DNA from: CALINB01 sp938045325
GTDB taxonomy: Bacteria > Pseudomonadota > Alphaproteobacteria > Rhodospirillales > CALINB01
Direction of reading: 5' to 3'
Length of the DNA: 64,000 bases
Assembly (NCBI GenBank): GCA_038114465.1
Contig: JAYNQW010000008.1
Location: 72,873 to 136,872, forward strand
Made by a program: the position numbers and the translations under genes. Within the stretch, counting starts at the first letter, position 1, and each line of letters begins with the position of its first letter. The notes beneath the pieces are model-generated. The model saw only the letters and a program-made list of their open reading frames with translations, had not been told where the DNA came from and made no database searches. Shown piece by piece: positions 25,694 through 34,614 of the stretch.

Positions 25694-26275
25694 TTATTCA
25701 GGCTCGGCGTCCGTTGGCCCTAAGCTTTCGAACGTCCACGGTTCCCCGTCGGCAATCGGCGGTGAAAAGGCAATGGGAATTCCGTTTTTAACGGAGTTGT
25801 AAACAGCAACCCCGAGTAAATGATCATGGAGAGCGCGAAAAGTACCCGAGTGAGCGATCAGTAATATTGTGGGAGAGCCTGTAACGGGTTCGAGCGCGGA
25901 AATGGTCCGTGTGTTGAATTCCGCGGGGCTTTCGCCGCCAGGCGGTGAAAGGGAGCGGTCCATGCCGACATTGGACTGGCCTTCCCATTCGCCGTAACAC
26001 CGTTCGGTGATCCCGGGTATAGGCTCAATAGATAGCCCGCCAAGGGCGTCGGCGATAACTTCAGCTGTTTTCCAGGTGCGTTTCATCGGGCTGGCAAACA
26101 CAGAACCGATTTTTTCACCTTCCAAGTTGCGGGCGGCTTCCTTTGCCTGCTCGATTCCCTTGTCCGTTAAGTCAAACTCCATCGAACCGGCAAAGATTTT
26201 TTGCTTGTTGGCTTCGCTTTCACCATGACGCACAAATAAAAATCGATGCGAAAAAAAGGGGGTCAAATTTGTCAT
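25694..26275 (-). CDS. Histidine phosphatase (phosphoglycerate mutase-like) family protein
   Basis: 193 residues with the catalytic RHG at 16-18 (FVRHGESEAN), a second Arg in ASPMKRTWKTAE, the acidic GEWEGQ and the second catalytic His in LIAHSGTFRALH. This is the two-histidine phosphatase family, which includes cofactor-dependent phosphoglycerate mutases, CobC and SixA. The short length and lone domain suggest a small-molecule phosphatase; the substrate is unknown. It is the last of four co-directional genes headed by fetA, 45 bases after the diesterase gene. Confidence 0.85.
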   Translation of the reverse strand: MTNLTPFFSHRFLFVRHGESEANKQKIFAGSMEFDLTDKGIEQAKEAARNLEGEKIGSVFASPMKRTWKTAEVIADALGGLSIEPIPGITERCYGEWEGQSNVGMDRSLSPPGGESPAEFNTRTISALEPVTGSPTILLIAHSGTFRALHDHLLGVAVYNSVKNGIPIAFSPPIADGEPWTFESLGPTDAEPE

Positions 26276-26320
26276 CCTACTTCTTTCATCATGCGGATAA
26301 TTTGATTGGGCTTATCGGGT

Positions 26321-27082
26321 TTACTGTAACAGCCAGTCAGGCCAATTAATAGTGAGGCCATCACAGCCCGTTTCGATAACGCGTATCATATCCGTTTTGC
26401 TTTTAACACCATGGGCGCGAACTTCCGACAGATGTTTGTGTGCCTCGGTGACGCGATCCTTCGTAACTTCACTTGCGAGGGGGCAGAATTGAGAAAACCC
26501 GGCATCCGCGGCCCGTTTGATATTGTCGATGTTGAACGCATTTTCCCGAACCAGCCATCCGAATGCCACGTTGTTTGCCCGGTTCCCTAGAGCGATGCAC
26601 TCCTGCAGGGCGTCAAAATGAAACGACGTAACGAAAGTTCTGTCCGTGATGTTGTGTTCGGCGATGCAATCCAGGATAGCCGCCGATAATCCGGGTGCCG
26701 GCGTTTTAATTTCGACGTGATAGATAAACCGGTCACGAAAAGTGGAGAATACCTCATCAAGTGTGGGTGTTTTCTCGCCGGCATATTGTGGATCACCGAA
26801 CCAGGAGCCCATATCCAATTCTTGCATTTCCTTGCACGTAAGACTGGATACATGCTTCCCGGGATGCTCATATCGGCTGAGCTCCGGATCGTGGCATATC
26901 ATCAATTTTTGATCGCTTGAGAACTGAACATCGAACTCGATCTCGGTCGCGCCCATTTTTTCGGCTAGATGGAAGGCTGCCATCGTATTTTCCGGGGCAT
27001 ATCCGGAAGCACCGCGGTGAGCGATGATGCGAAATTTTTTTGGGACTTTGATTGGTGTATCTGAATGAGGCATGAAAATCAT
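26321..27082 (-). CDS. ugpQ: Glycerophosphodiester phosphodiesterase
   Basis: Hydrolyses glycerophosphodiesters to glycerol-3-phosphate and an alcohol. From the ATG at 27082, which overlaps the fetB stop (ATGA), the product is 253 residues without a signal peptide, so it is probably cytosolic like UgpQ. The active site HRGASGYAPENT starts at H22, and EIEFDVQFSSD gives the metal-binding Glu-Asp. A frame open to 27145 overlaps fetB and is less likely. Its coupling to an iron-export-like ABC transporter is unusual and hints at a shared envelope or lipid role. Confidence 0.9.
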   Translation of the reverse strand: MIFMPHSDTPIKVPKKFRIIAHRGASGYAPENTMAAFHLAEKMGATEIEFDVQFSSDQKLMICHDPELSRYEHPGKHVSSLTCKEMQELDMGSWFGDPQYAGEKTPTLDEVFSTFRDRFIYHVEIKTPAPGLSAAILDCIAEHNITDRTFVTSFHFDALQECIALGNRANNVAFGWLVRENAFNIDNIKRAADAGFSQFCPLASEVTKDRVTEAHKHLSEVRAHGVKSKTDMIRVIETGCDGLTINWPDWLLQ

Positions 27083-27885
27083 TGCTCTTGTGCGGCGTTT
27101 AACCGGTCGAGGCGCAGCCGGTGCCGTTTGTCGGTTAGGCGCCATGCGCCGCTATAAACGGCGCTAATTAAGCCGATGGCCGTACCGCCGGCAATGAGAA
27201 ACATAATCAATATTTGATACTTTACCGCTTCAACAGGCGGCACACCGCCGAGAATTTGTCCGGTCATCATGCCCGGCAGCGAAACAACGCCCGCTGCCGA
27301 CATGGCATTGATAATCGGGATCAGGCCGGTTCGAACCGCATCGCGAACGATGTCGCCGAATGCTTTATGAATGTCGTGGCCGAGCGCAAGGCTGGCTTCG
27401 ATGGCGACTTTCTCGCGAACCGCATTTCCGATTAACGTGTTGAGGCCGAGACTGATGCCGGTCATGGTGTTGCCGAGGATCATGCCCAATAACGGGATGG
27501 CGTAGCGCGGATCGAACCAAGGATCGGGTTTAAGCTGGGTGGTCAGGGCAAATATCGTGACGATCATTCCTGAAGCCAGCATGCTGCTGGTCCCGAGACC
27601 ATAGGTCCAAAATCCGGAAAACCGTTGTTTTTGCCGCGCCAAAACTTCATAGCCGGCGAATAAAATCATCAGTAAGGCGACGAAAGCGGTGAGCCAAAGC
27701 GATACCAGTTCAAAGAGTGTTTTAAGAACCAATCCTACGAGGGTGAGCTGTATGACGGTGCGTGCGGCGGCAATCAGAAATTGTTTCTCGAGATTTAATC
27801 TTAAAATCAATGATAGTACCGCATTGCCGATGACGAGCAGCGAGGCAATTGCAAGGTCAGTGTAAGTTAGCGAGATAAAGTTCAT
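27079..27885 (-). CDS. fetB: FetB-like ABC transporter permease (UPF0014)
   Basis: 268-residue membrane protein with about seven hydrophobic segments. It matches the FetB/YbbM family: LGMILGNTMTGISLGLNTL and the conserved loop PIINAMSAAGVVSLPGMMTGQILGG... region near residues 185-215. FetAB in E. coli exports iron and protects from oxidative stress. The start overlaps the fetA stop and the end overlaps the diesterase gene by four bases each, so the three are coupled. Confidence 0.88.
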   Translation of the reverse strand: MNFISLTYTDLAIASLLVIGNAVLSLILRLNLEKQFLIAAARTVIQLTLVGLVLKTLFELVSLWLTAFVALLMILFAGYEVLARQKQRFSGFWTYGLGTSSMLASGMIVTIFALTTQLKPDPWFDPRYAIPLLGMILGNTMTGISLGLNTLIGNAVREKVAIEASLALGHDIHKAFGDIVRDAVRTGLIPIINAMSAAGVVSLPGMMTGQILGGVPPVEAVKYQILIMFLIAGGTAIGLISAVYSGAWRLTDKRHRLRLDRLNAAQEQ

Positions 27886-28490
27886 GGCGTTACCTCGCGG
27901 AGAATGCCGTTTTCCAGGTTTAATCGCCGGTCGGCAAAACGTTTCACTTGCTCCGCATCATGGCTGACGAACAAAACAGCGCTGCCGATATCGGCGAGTG
28001 ACTTGATTTCCGCTTCAGCAGATTTTGTGGCCTCAGCATCAAGCCCGGATGTTGGCTCATCAAGTAATAGAAGGTTAGGGTGCAGCAGCAAGACACGCGC
28101 CAGTGCTAAGCGCTGTTTCTCACCGGTCGACAAGCGGGCAACAGGCCAATCGCATACATCGTCGGGCAAGCGCAATCGAACGAACAGTGGCAAGGCTTCA
28201 TGGAGATCATCGAAGTGAACGCCAACGCTGTCACCCCACCAGCCGGACTCTGCCGGCAGATAACAAACTTTCCGGCGCCATTGGGGGGCGGGTATGAAGT
28301 CGCGGGATTGTTGTTTGAGCTCAACCCGGCCTTCATTGGGATCGAGGTCCGCAAGCGCACGCATAAGAACCGTTTTGCCGGAACCAGATGGACCACTCAG
28401 GCAGACGATTTCCCCCGCACTGATGGAAAAATCGATGGGGCCTAAGTGCAGCCGCTTTAGTTCCGATACTTGAAATAACGGTTCCGCCAT
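27882..28490 (-). CDS. fetA: FetA-like ABC transporter ATP-binding protein
   Basis: ATPase partner of FetB. From the ATG at 28490 the product is 202 residues. Walker A GPSGSGKT is at 33-40, the signature is LSTGEKQRLALARVLL, and Walker B is LLLLDEPTSGLD, followed by the H-loop His in FVSHDAEQ. A GTG at 28514 would add eight residues encoded by an inverted repeat. No normal ribosome-binding site lies before either start; the inverted repeat occupies that space. Confidence 0.88.
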   Translation of the reverse strand: MAEPLFQVSELKRLHLGPIDFSISAGEIVCLSGPSGSGKTVLMRALADLDPNEGRVELKQQSRDFIPAPQWRRKVCYLPAESGWWGDSVGVHFDDLHEALPLFVRLRLPDDVCDWPVARLSTGEKQRLALARVLLLHPNLLLLDEPTSGLDAEATKSAEAEIKSLADIGSAVLFVSHDAEQVKRFADRRLNLENGILREVTP

Positions 28491-28491
28491 C

Positions 28492-28514
28492 GTGTTTTCA
28501 TAGCACGAAAACAC
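28492..28514 (-). promoter_or_regulatory. Perfect inverted repeat before the fetA start
   Basis: GTGTTTTC and GAAAACAC are separated by seven bases and end directly before the fetA ATG. It occupies the position of the ribosome-binding site, so it could be an operator or a translation-blocking hairpin. Confidence 0.5.
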
Positions 28515-28538
28515 AAGGCAAATGATGAATTAACGGTT

Positions 28539-30158
28539 TTAGACCTGTTTTTTGACGTCCGGGTGCAGCTTGGGAAGGACTCGCCCATCAGGCAATTGTG
28601 CGGCATGCACGGAATTTCCCATCATGCCGTGCCAGTCCAACAGCGAGAGCGTTTGATCGAAGACCTTGTGCCACTCTTCCGAATATTCGCAGCCGTCGAT
28701 CTCGGGATGTGCGGGAATGCCCATCGTATAGTGAGCGATTTTGGCATCGTTGCGCGGTTGGTCATAACCGATGGTATGGTTCCACTCGGAAGTGAACGCG
28801 CCGATCAATGCGTCTTTATCCTGACCGAGCCATTCAAATGAATGCGGCGCGCCGCTTTGGTCCGGATCGCTAAGGAACTCGGGTGTCATGACTTTGTTGG
28901 CCGGATGAGCACAGTTAAAAAGCATGACGCTGGCCCACTCGAACGGTTCGATCGATTTGTTGACCATGATGGCGTATTGATCGTCGGCATAGTCAAATAA
29001 TTCCGCGAGGTCGCCGATGGCGAGCATGTCGTTGTCCATAAATAAGGCCCAGCCTTCGAAATTACAGAGCCACGGCGTTAAGAAGCGGCTGTAGGTAAAC
29101 GGCGTCAGTCCGGCCCGGTCCGTCGGCAGTGCCGGCAAAACTAGCGGCGTGATCGCAACCGGTTTCGAGCACGTATTGATGATGCTTTGTATTAATGCCG
29201 ATGAAGCCGGGATTTGCCGGTCGTCATAGCCGATAAAAATTCGAAGTGGGGTCATGGGCGACTCGTTGCTGGCTTGTCGTTTCGGTTTTGGGGTAGGGCT
29301 CGGACTCTGCTGCTCGTTGGCGCTTGATGTCGGCACGCTGATTGTGATGGGCGCCTGTTCTTGCTTTTCCTGCTTGGGCATATGTCGGGACTCCAGACTG
29401 AAGATCGGCTCGCTGAGTTCGGCCAGAAAATTAATGTAACGCCGGGGACACGGCGTGACTTCGCGGACTGTTACACCGTGAAGCGACTCGGGCGAATTCA
29501 TGAGCAAGACGACCGAGTTGGCCTTGTAGGGCAAGGTGTCGACATGATCCACGGCATCATCCGGCACTTGAACGCCGTCATATTGAGGCTCGTCTTTGAA
29601 CGTGTAGAGCCCCAGGTTTCCGCCCACCGTCTCGTCTTCGTCGAGGCGCATATAGAGAAGCGCATTATAAAGTTTTCTCGGATTATCGACATGTACGCCG
29701 CGGACCCGGGACGGCATTTGCACCGGCGTATTCATCGCAAATTGGCAGTCGAGTTGGATATCGGCCGAATTTTTTTCTTTGCGCCATCCGACGGTGAGTT
29801 CTTCGAGGGGTTTATCGAGACGATCTTCGAGGTCCGGGTGGCGTATACGAATTTGATCGCCGATCAGGGAAACCACCTGGCGGTAAAACGTTTCCGAACA
29901 ATGAAGCTTCATGAATTCCCGCCATTGTTCGGAAATATGCTCTACGTAATTCGGTTCGAGGCCGGAAAACATGGAGTTGATGTTGTTCATGTTTGCGGCG
30001 CTCTCCGCGCTTAACAAATTCGGAAACAACTCGATATTGGGAAACGAGTCGGACAGCGATTGATAGTAAGCGTCATCAAGCGCATTCTCGACATACGCAT
30101 ACGTAAATGGCGAAGTTTTGACGTTCTGTTGTGAAGCTCTGGAAAGAATGTTGTCCAT
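28539..30158 (-). CDS. 2OG-Fe(II) oxygenase fused to a DxD glycosyltransferase
   Basis: 539 residues in two enzyme domains. The N-terminal part (about 1-255) is a 2-oxoglutarate Fe(II) oxygenase: HVD at 156-158, distal H227 in ESLHGV, and an Arg at 239-240 for 2OG binding. A Gln/Pro/Ser linker (about 260-302) follows. The C-terminal part (about 304-539) is a GT-A glycosyltransferase of GT8-like type with the metal-binding DND at 375-377 (ALFMDNDMLAIGDL). No signal peptide or membrane segment, so it acts in the cytoplasm. The pairing suggests hydroxylation of a residue followed by sugar transfer to it. It ends the gene cluster that begins at 39156. Confidence 0.75.
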   Translation of the reverse strand: MDNILSRASQQNVKTSPFTYAYVENALDDAYYQSLSDSFPNIELFPNLLSAESAANMNNINSMFSGLEPNYVEHISEQWREFMKLHCSETFYRQVVSLIGDQIRIRHPDLEDRLDKPLEELTVGWRKEKNSADIQLDCQFAMNTPVQMPSRVRGVHVDNPRKLYNALLYMRLDEDETVGGNLGLYTFKDEPQYDGVQVPDDAVDHVDTLPYKANSVVLLMNSPESLHGVTVREVTPCPRRYINFLAELSEPIFSLESRHMPKQEKQEQAPITISVPTSSANEQQSPSPTPKPKRQASNESPMTPLRIFIGYDDRQIPASSALIQSIINTCSKPVAITPLVLPALPTDRAGLTPFTYSRFLTPWLCNFEGWALFMDNDMLAIGDLAELFDYADDQYAIMVNKSIEPFEWASVMLFNCAHPANKVMTPEFLSDPDQSGAPHSFEWLGQDKDALIGAFTSEWNHTIGYDQPRNDAKIAHYTMGIPAHPEIDGCEYSEEWHKVFDQTLSLLDWHGMMGNSVHAAQLPDGRVLPKLHPDVKKQV

Positions 30159-30193
30159 CGGTTCAAGTCGTAACTGGGTTATGAAACTTGTTA

Positions 30194-30871
30194 TCAGCCG
30201 TTAAAGTTATATTCTTTCATGGCGTAAGACCCGTCATCGTTTTTTGTCGCCAAATCGGCGGCAATGTGAAAGCGAATGTTCGGATAGTTCGCCCCGATGT
30301 TTTGGTACAAGTCTCGCCACCATTTTGGCTCATGTACAGTGCAATGAGCATTTTCTCCATTCGGTAATATCCGTTCTGCCGGGTGGCAGGCGACATTAAC
30401 GAAGACAAATTTATTGGCCGCGGAAAACATTTCATCAATGATCCAAGTCAAGTCTTCCTCCGGGCAATGCTCAAGCACATCGGTTGAAATGACAGCATCG
30501 AATTTTTCACCCTCGGGAAAAGTGCTGAACGGCAAATAAGCCGGGTCATAGCAGGTAATGGATTCCAGGCCCCAAAACGCCGCTATATTGGGATACGTCG
30601 TGCCGTTAGGATGAGGAATATTGGTTTTCTCATATAACGAACCTTTTCCGGCGCCATAATCTAGAAGCGTGCTGGCGTTGTACATATCCACGAGGTACTT
30701 AATATTTCCGACCTGCTTGAAAAGGCTGCGCCCCTCAAATGTTTCCTCAGGCGCCGAATTTTTTGCCGGATCGCCGTATAGATGCATGTCCTGGTAATAG
30801 GCAACCAATTCCGTGTAGCGGGCGCTTGGGTTGTTCCGTGTAAAGCCGTTATCGAGGGAGGTGGATGTCAT
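30194..30871 (-). CDS. SAM-dependent methyltransferase
   Basis: Class I methyltransferase with motif I LLDYGAGKGS and motif IV region VISTDVLEHC. From the ATG at 30871 it has 225 residues; an in-frame TTG at 30934 adds 21 residues of poor quality. Typical members next to glycan genes methylate sugars or guide glycan chain ends, but the substrate is not visible. It lies 35 bases upstream of the oxygenase/transferase fusion and 85 bases after rmlB. Confidence 0.78.
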   Translation of the reverse strand: MTSTSLDNGFTRNNPSARYTELVAYYQDMHLYGDPAKNSAPEETFEGRSLFKQVGNIKYLVDMYNASTLLDYGAGKGSLYEKTNIPHPNGTTYPNIAAFWGLESITCYDPAYLPFSTFPEGEKFDAVISTDVLEHCPEEDLTWIIDEMFSAANKFVFVNVACHPAERILPNGENAHCTVHEPKWWRDLYQNIGANYPNIRFHIAADLATKNDDGSYAMKEYNFNG

Positions 30872-30956
30872 GTTTACAGAAATTTTCAAAAAATGGTTTT
30901 TGGTATGATTGGCTTGGTTGCTGTTGGTATTCAAATTGTATGAGATCAGGCTTAAT

Positions 30957-31997
30957 TTAATCTTGATGCAACAGCCCTAAACGTTCCCCTTTATAGCGGT
31001 TTTTAAGCAGCTCCTGCCACCATGGCCGATGATCTAGGTACCAGGCGGCAGTTTGGCGAAGTCCGTCCTCAAATTTTGTTGTCGGATACCAGTGTAACGT
31101 ATTCTCAATTTTCGAGCGATCAAGGGCATACCGTAAATCGTGACCGGGTCGATCCTCAACCATTGTAATCGCCGTTTCGTGGGGTTGGCCGTCCTTTCTG
31201 GGGTGGAGTTCATCGAGAATGGCACATAACGATTTTACGAGAGAGAGGTTATCGATAATCGTATTGCCACCAATATTATAGCTTTCGCCGATTTCGCCGT
31301 GCTCCAATATATGTTTTAGGGCCTGGCAATGGTCTTCGACGTATATCCATTGGCGCGTGTGTTCTCCGTTTCCATATACGGGCAGGAGATTGCCTTGGAT
31401 CGCTTTAGTGATCATCAAAGGAATTAACTTTTCCGGAAATTGATAAGGGCCGTAATTGTTGCAGTAATTTGTGATGATCACCGGCAAGCCGTAAGTTTGC
31501 CGCCAAGCTCGAACGAGATGATCCGCACCGGCCTTGCTGGCCGCGTAAGGAGAGTTCGGCCGATAGGGGGCTGTCTCTGATGCGGCTCCGGTTTCAATGG
31601 AACCGAATACTTCATCGGTTGAGATGTGGATAAAACGAAATTCATCCGCGTTATACTGCCGCGTTGCCTCTAACAAATAATAGGTGCCCTCGAGATTTGT
31701 TTTGATAAATGCACCGGCGTCGGCAATCGAGCGGTCCACATGCGACTCGGCAGCCAAGTGTATAATGGCCTTTGGTTGGCGTTTTTCCAATAAATCGGAA
31801 ATGAGATTTTGATCGGTAATGGAACCTTGAACAAATTCGTATTGATCAGCGTTTTTCAGGTTTTCAAGGTTTGCCGAATTCCCGGCATAGGTTAGCGCGT
31901 CCAGCGTGATGACGCTTTCGCCGCTATTCAAGAGAAGTCGAACGAGATTTGAGCCGATAAAGCCGGCGCCGCCTGTAACAAGAATCGGTTGTTTCAT
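30957..31997 (-). CDS. rmlB: dTDP-glucose 4,6-dehydratase
   Basis: Makes dTDP-4-keto-6-deoxyglucose, the first branch point toward dTDP-6-deoxysugars. GGAGFIG at 9-15 binds NAD; STDEVFG with D128 and E129, and the Y151-xxx-K155 pair (SPYAASKAG) form the catalytic centre. Length is 346, normal. It has no rmlA, rmlC or rmlD in the window, so the final sugar is unknown; the nucleotide sugar probably feeds the glycosyltransferases around it. It is often called rfbB. Confidence 0.93.
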   Translation of the reverse strand: MKQPILVTGGAGFIGSNLVRLLLNSGESVITLDALTYAGNSANLENLKNADQYEFVQGSITDQNLISDLLEKRQPKAIIHLAAESHVDRSIADAGAFIKTNLEGTYYLLEATRQYNADEFRFIHISTDEVFGSIETGAASETAPYRPNSPYAASKAGADHLVRAWRQTYGLPVIITNYCNNYGPYQFPEKLIPLMITKAIQGNLLPVYGNGEHTRQWIYVEDHCQALKHILEHGEIGESYNIGGNTIIDNLSLVKSLCAILDELHPRKDGQPHETAITMVEDRPGHDLRYALDRSKIENTLHWYPTTKFEDGLRQTAAWYLDHRPWWQELLKNRYKGERLGLLHQD

Positions 31998-32038
31998 CTT
32001 CGGCCTGGGCCTCGCTATCTTGACGCTTCGGCGGTTTT

Positions 32039-32899
32039 CTATTTGATGTGCTTAAAAGCCAATTCAATAGCGTGAATTGCGTCTTCGACTTTAATCATCT
32101 CCATGGAATGTTTGCATTGAATGCATTGATCCCGAAGCCCGCAGGGTTTTCCGGCGGCATCCCAGCGGACATTGATGTGATCCGGGTAACCCAAATTATC
32201 CGGGTGACTGTAATGCGACCAAATTACGGCGGCCGGTAAGTTGACGGCCGCCGCGGCATGGTGGAGGTGGCTGTCGATGCCGAGCAGTATTCCGTTGCCG
32301 ACGCTGAGCTTCAACACCGCACAGGCCTGTCTAAACGTATCGGCGTTGATATGTTTGGCGCCGGCAATTGTTTCCATGCGTTCGTCGTAAGTCAGGTGAA
32401 CGAAATTGTAGGGTGCACTTTTAACAAGTTCTTCCCAGCGCTCTATCGGCCAAAGTTTGTTGGCAATGGTGTCAAAAGCATCGAGAAAAACGATTGGTGT
32501 GTTGAGATCCTTAACGAGTTTCTCTGCTTCCTCTATTTCCTGGTCGGTAAAATAAAGTTCTCCCCGTGTTGCTTCGTAATCTGGGTCATAGGCAATTTTG
32601 TAAGGCGACTTGTTTTGCTCGTCCGCGAAATTATATTTCGTTTTACGGTAATCGATAAAAGGCCGTGACTTCGGATAGTTTGGCGCAATGATTAGTTTTT
32701 CCGCGTCCTCTCCGGGCTGTAAAATGTGCGGGTTGTTTTCGAAGATTTCAGACCAGTAAAGCTTCGTTTTTCCTTTTGCGTTTTGGCTTAACGCGTCCGG
32801 GTTTCCAAAAGCGACTTTTGCTTCGGGATCGGATTCGCTAATGAGGCGCGCCTCTCCCGTTGCCAAAATATCAGAACCGTAACTTGAATCGTAAGCCAC
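32039..32899 (-). CDS. GT9-like glycosyltransferase domain protein
   Basis: 286 residues from the GTG at 32899, which has AAGGAG six bases upstream; the longer frame to 32965 overlaps the previous gene. The C-terminal part resembles the GT-B sugar-nucleotide half of heptosyltransferase-like (GT9) proteins: LGIDSHLHHAAAAVNLPAAVIW is the family's nucleotide site equivalent to IDNSTVHLAGALG in its neighbours. Several Cys near the end (GLRDQCIQCKHS) could bind metal. No TPR. The acceptor and donor are unknown. Confidence 0.65.
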   Translation of the reverse strand: MAYDSSYGSDILATGEARLISESDPEAKVAFGNPDALSQNAKGKTKLYWSEIFENNPHILQPGEDAEKLIIAPNYPKSRPFIDYRKTKYNFADEQNKSPYKIAYDPDYEATRGELYFTDQEIEEAEKLVKDLNTPIVFLDAFDTIANKLWPIERWEELVKSAPYNFVHLTYDERMETIAGAKHINADTFRQACAVLKLSVGNGILLGIDSHLHHAAAAVNLPAAVIWSHYSHPDNLGYPDHINVRWDAAGKPCGLRDQCIQCKHSMEMIKVEDAIHAIELAFKHIK

Positions 32900-32916
32900 T
32901 CTTGACTCCTTCGTTT

Positions 32917-34608
32917 TTAATGTGCCGTTAAAGCGGTTGATACCTTGTCGAATACTTCTTCCCAATTTCCGAACGAAGATTGGCGAATCAATTGCATGGC
33001 AGGATACCAGGGAGATTCCGAGACATCCAGCATCCAGCGCCAGTCGGGTGTCGTCGGCAGCAGCGTCCAGGTCGGCATGCCCAACGCGCCGGCCAAGTGT
33101 ACGGTTGAATTATCGATCGAGATGATGAGGTCTAAAGCCGAAAGCTGTGCGGCAAACTTATCCATGTCTTTAAGCGGATCGACGGTTCCGTCAATGTAAA
33201 TTTCGATGCCTGACCGTTCGGTAAATGCTTGCAGTTCGGTGCCGACATCGCCGTATTGCAAGTTGATAAAAGCGCAATCAGCGTGTTCGAAGACCGGTTG
33301 CCACAAATCAAGAGATGCTGAGCGGGCGGCGCCTAATTCTTCATTGCCACTCTTCCATGAAATGCCGATGAGGCGCTTGTCTGGAAACAAGCCCCGGTAT
33401 TTTTCCTTATAAAATTGTGTGGTTTGAGGGTCAGTTTTCAAATAGCTGGTGTGCTGTGGAAAGGCTTCCAGTGTTTGGCGGTAGCGCCGGCCTAAGCTGC
33501 CAGTCGCAATTTGATAATCGGCGGATCGGTTTATCAGTTCTGATGCCGCGGGCTCTGCTTTTGCCAGGAACGCGGCATTCGGAAATGAACGCATAAAGAG
33601 GGGCAGTAGCCGCGGTTCGCACTCAACGATAACGTTTTCGGTTTCTTGAATTAAGTCGGGCAGCATGCCGGCGAACATGATTTCATCGCCGATGCCTTGT
33701 TCGCCCCAGGCAACGACGGATTTGCCGTCTAAGCTTTCGCCGTTCCATTCAGACTGAGGTAATTGCCGCTTCGGCGAAACAAAATTTTCCCATTGCCATC
33801 GCCATTCGTATTCGGGCCAGCCGGCATTGAAGTCACCAGACATTAAAAGCGCCAGCGATAAATTAAAATGCGCATCGGTATTTTCGGGGTCGCGTTTTAA
33901 GGCTTCTCGGTATTGATCGATGGCACCGACCGGATCGCCGCTGAATTTGAGCGTATCGCCTAAATTTATATAAGCGGAGACAAAATCAGAATTAAGAGTA
34001 AGCGCTTGTCGGATGGCCTCGGCAGCCTCCGAAAATCGATTTTGTCCCGACAATGCTCGGCCGAGTCCATTCCAAGCCGGTGCCAGTTGGGAATCGATTT
34101 CAATCGCCGTGCGATAACAAGATTCAGCTTCTTTAAAGCGGCGTTGGGCCGAAAGGATATTGCCGAGATTGACGTGCCCGGCCGCTTGATCAGGCTTATG
34201 ATCAATGATTTGGCGAAACCAGAATTCCGCATCTTCCTGATTGTTGAGTTTGGTGTGCAGCCGGCCTAATGCGTTGATGGCGTCAAGGTCCCCCGGTAGG
34301 CAGTCGTGGGCCGTTTGGTAGCTCGAAAGTGCTTGCTCGAATTGGCCGAGTTCTTCCAGGGCGCGGGCTAGGTTAAAATGCGCTTCGATATTATCAGGTG
34401 CAGCGTCTGTCGCGCGTTTGAGGAAGTCGACGGCGCTGTCCGAATCCTGTTTTACGAAATAAATAAACCCGAGCAATTGCAGTGCTTGCGGTTGTTCCGG
34501 AGATTGTTCGAGCAATCGAAGGCAAGCATCTTCAGCTTTGTCCAGGTTGCCGGCTTGAAATAACTGCGCGGCTTCGTTCAGAGCCTGCTCGGTTGTGTTT
34601 GAGTTCAT
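32917..34608 (-). CDS. TPR protein with C-terminal GT-B glycosyltransferase domain (copy B)
   Basis: 563 residues. About seven TPR units fill residues 5-260 (for example FVSAYINLGDTLKFSGDPVG), then a GT-B transferase with WGEQGIGDEIMFA near residue 300 and IDNSTVHLAGALGMPTW near 495, the donor-binding site. The layout resembles OGT/SPINDLY-type proteins, where TPRs select the protein substrate, though the catalytic part is of the GT9 kind. No signal peptide. It is closely related to the upstream gene (34615-36384), which it follows by six bases. Confidence 0.8.
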   Translation of the reverse strand: MNSNTTEQALNEAAQLFQAGNLDKAEDACLRLLEQSPEQPQALQLLGFIYFVKQDSDSAVDFLKRATDAAPDNIEAHFNLARALEELGQFEQALSSYQTAHDCLPGDLDAINALGRLHTKLNNQEDAEFWFRQIIDHKPDQAAGHVNLGNILSAQRRFKEAESCYRTAIEIDSQLAPAWNGLGRALSGQNRFSEAAEAIRQALTLNSDFVSAYINLGDTLKFSGDPVGAIDQYREALKRDPENTDAHFNLSLALLMSGDFNAGWPEYEWRWQWENFVSPKRQLPQSEWNGESLDGKSVVAWGEQGIGDEIMFAGMLPDLIQETENVIVECEPRLLPLFMRSFPNAAFLAKAEPAASELINRSADYQIATGSLGRRYRQTLEAFPQHTSYLKTDPQTTQFYKEKYRGLFPDKRLIGISWKSGNEELGAARSASLDLWQPVFEHADCAFINLQYGDVGTELQAFTERSGIEIYIDGTVDPLKDMDKFAAQLSALDLIISIDNSTVHLAGALGMPTWTLLPTTPDWRWMLDVSESPWYPAMQLIRQSSFGNWEEVFDKVSTALTAH

Positions 34609-34614
34609 TGCCGG

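Noticed and set aside
31624..31632. DnaA box TGTGGATAA within rmlB
   Set aside because: Single box inside coding sequence that is well explained by the protein; likely chance.
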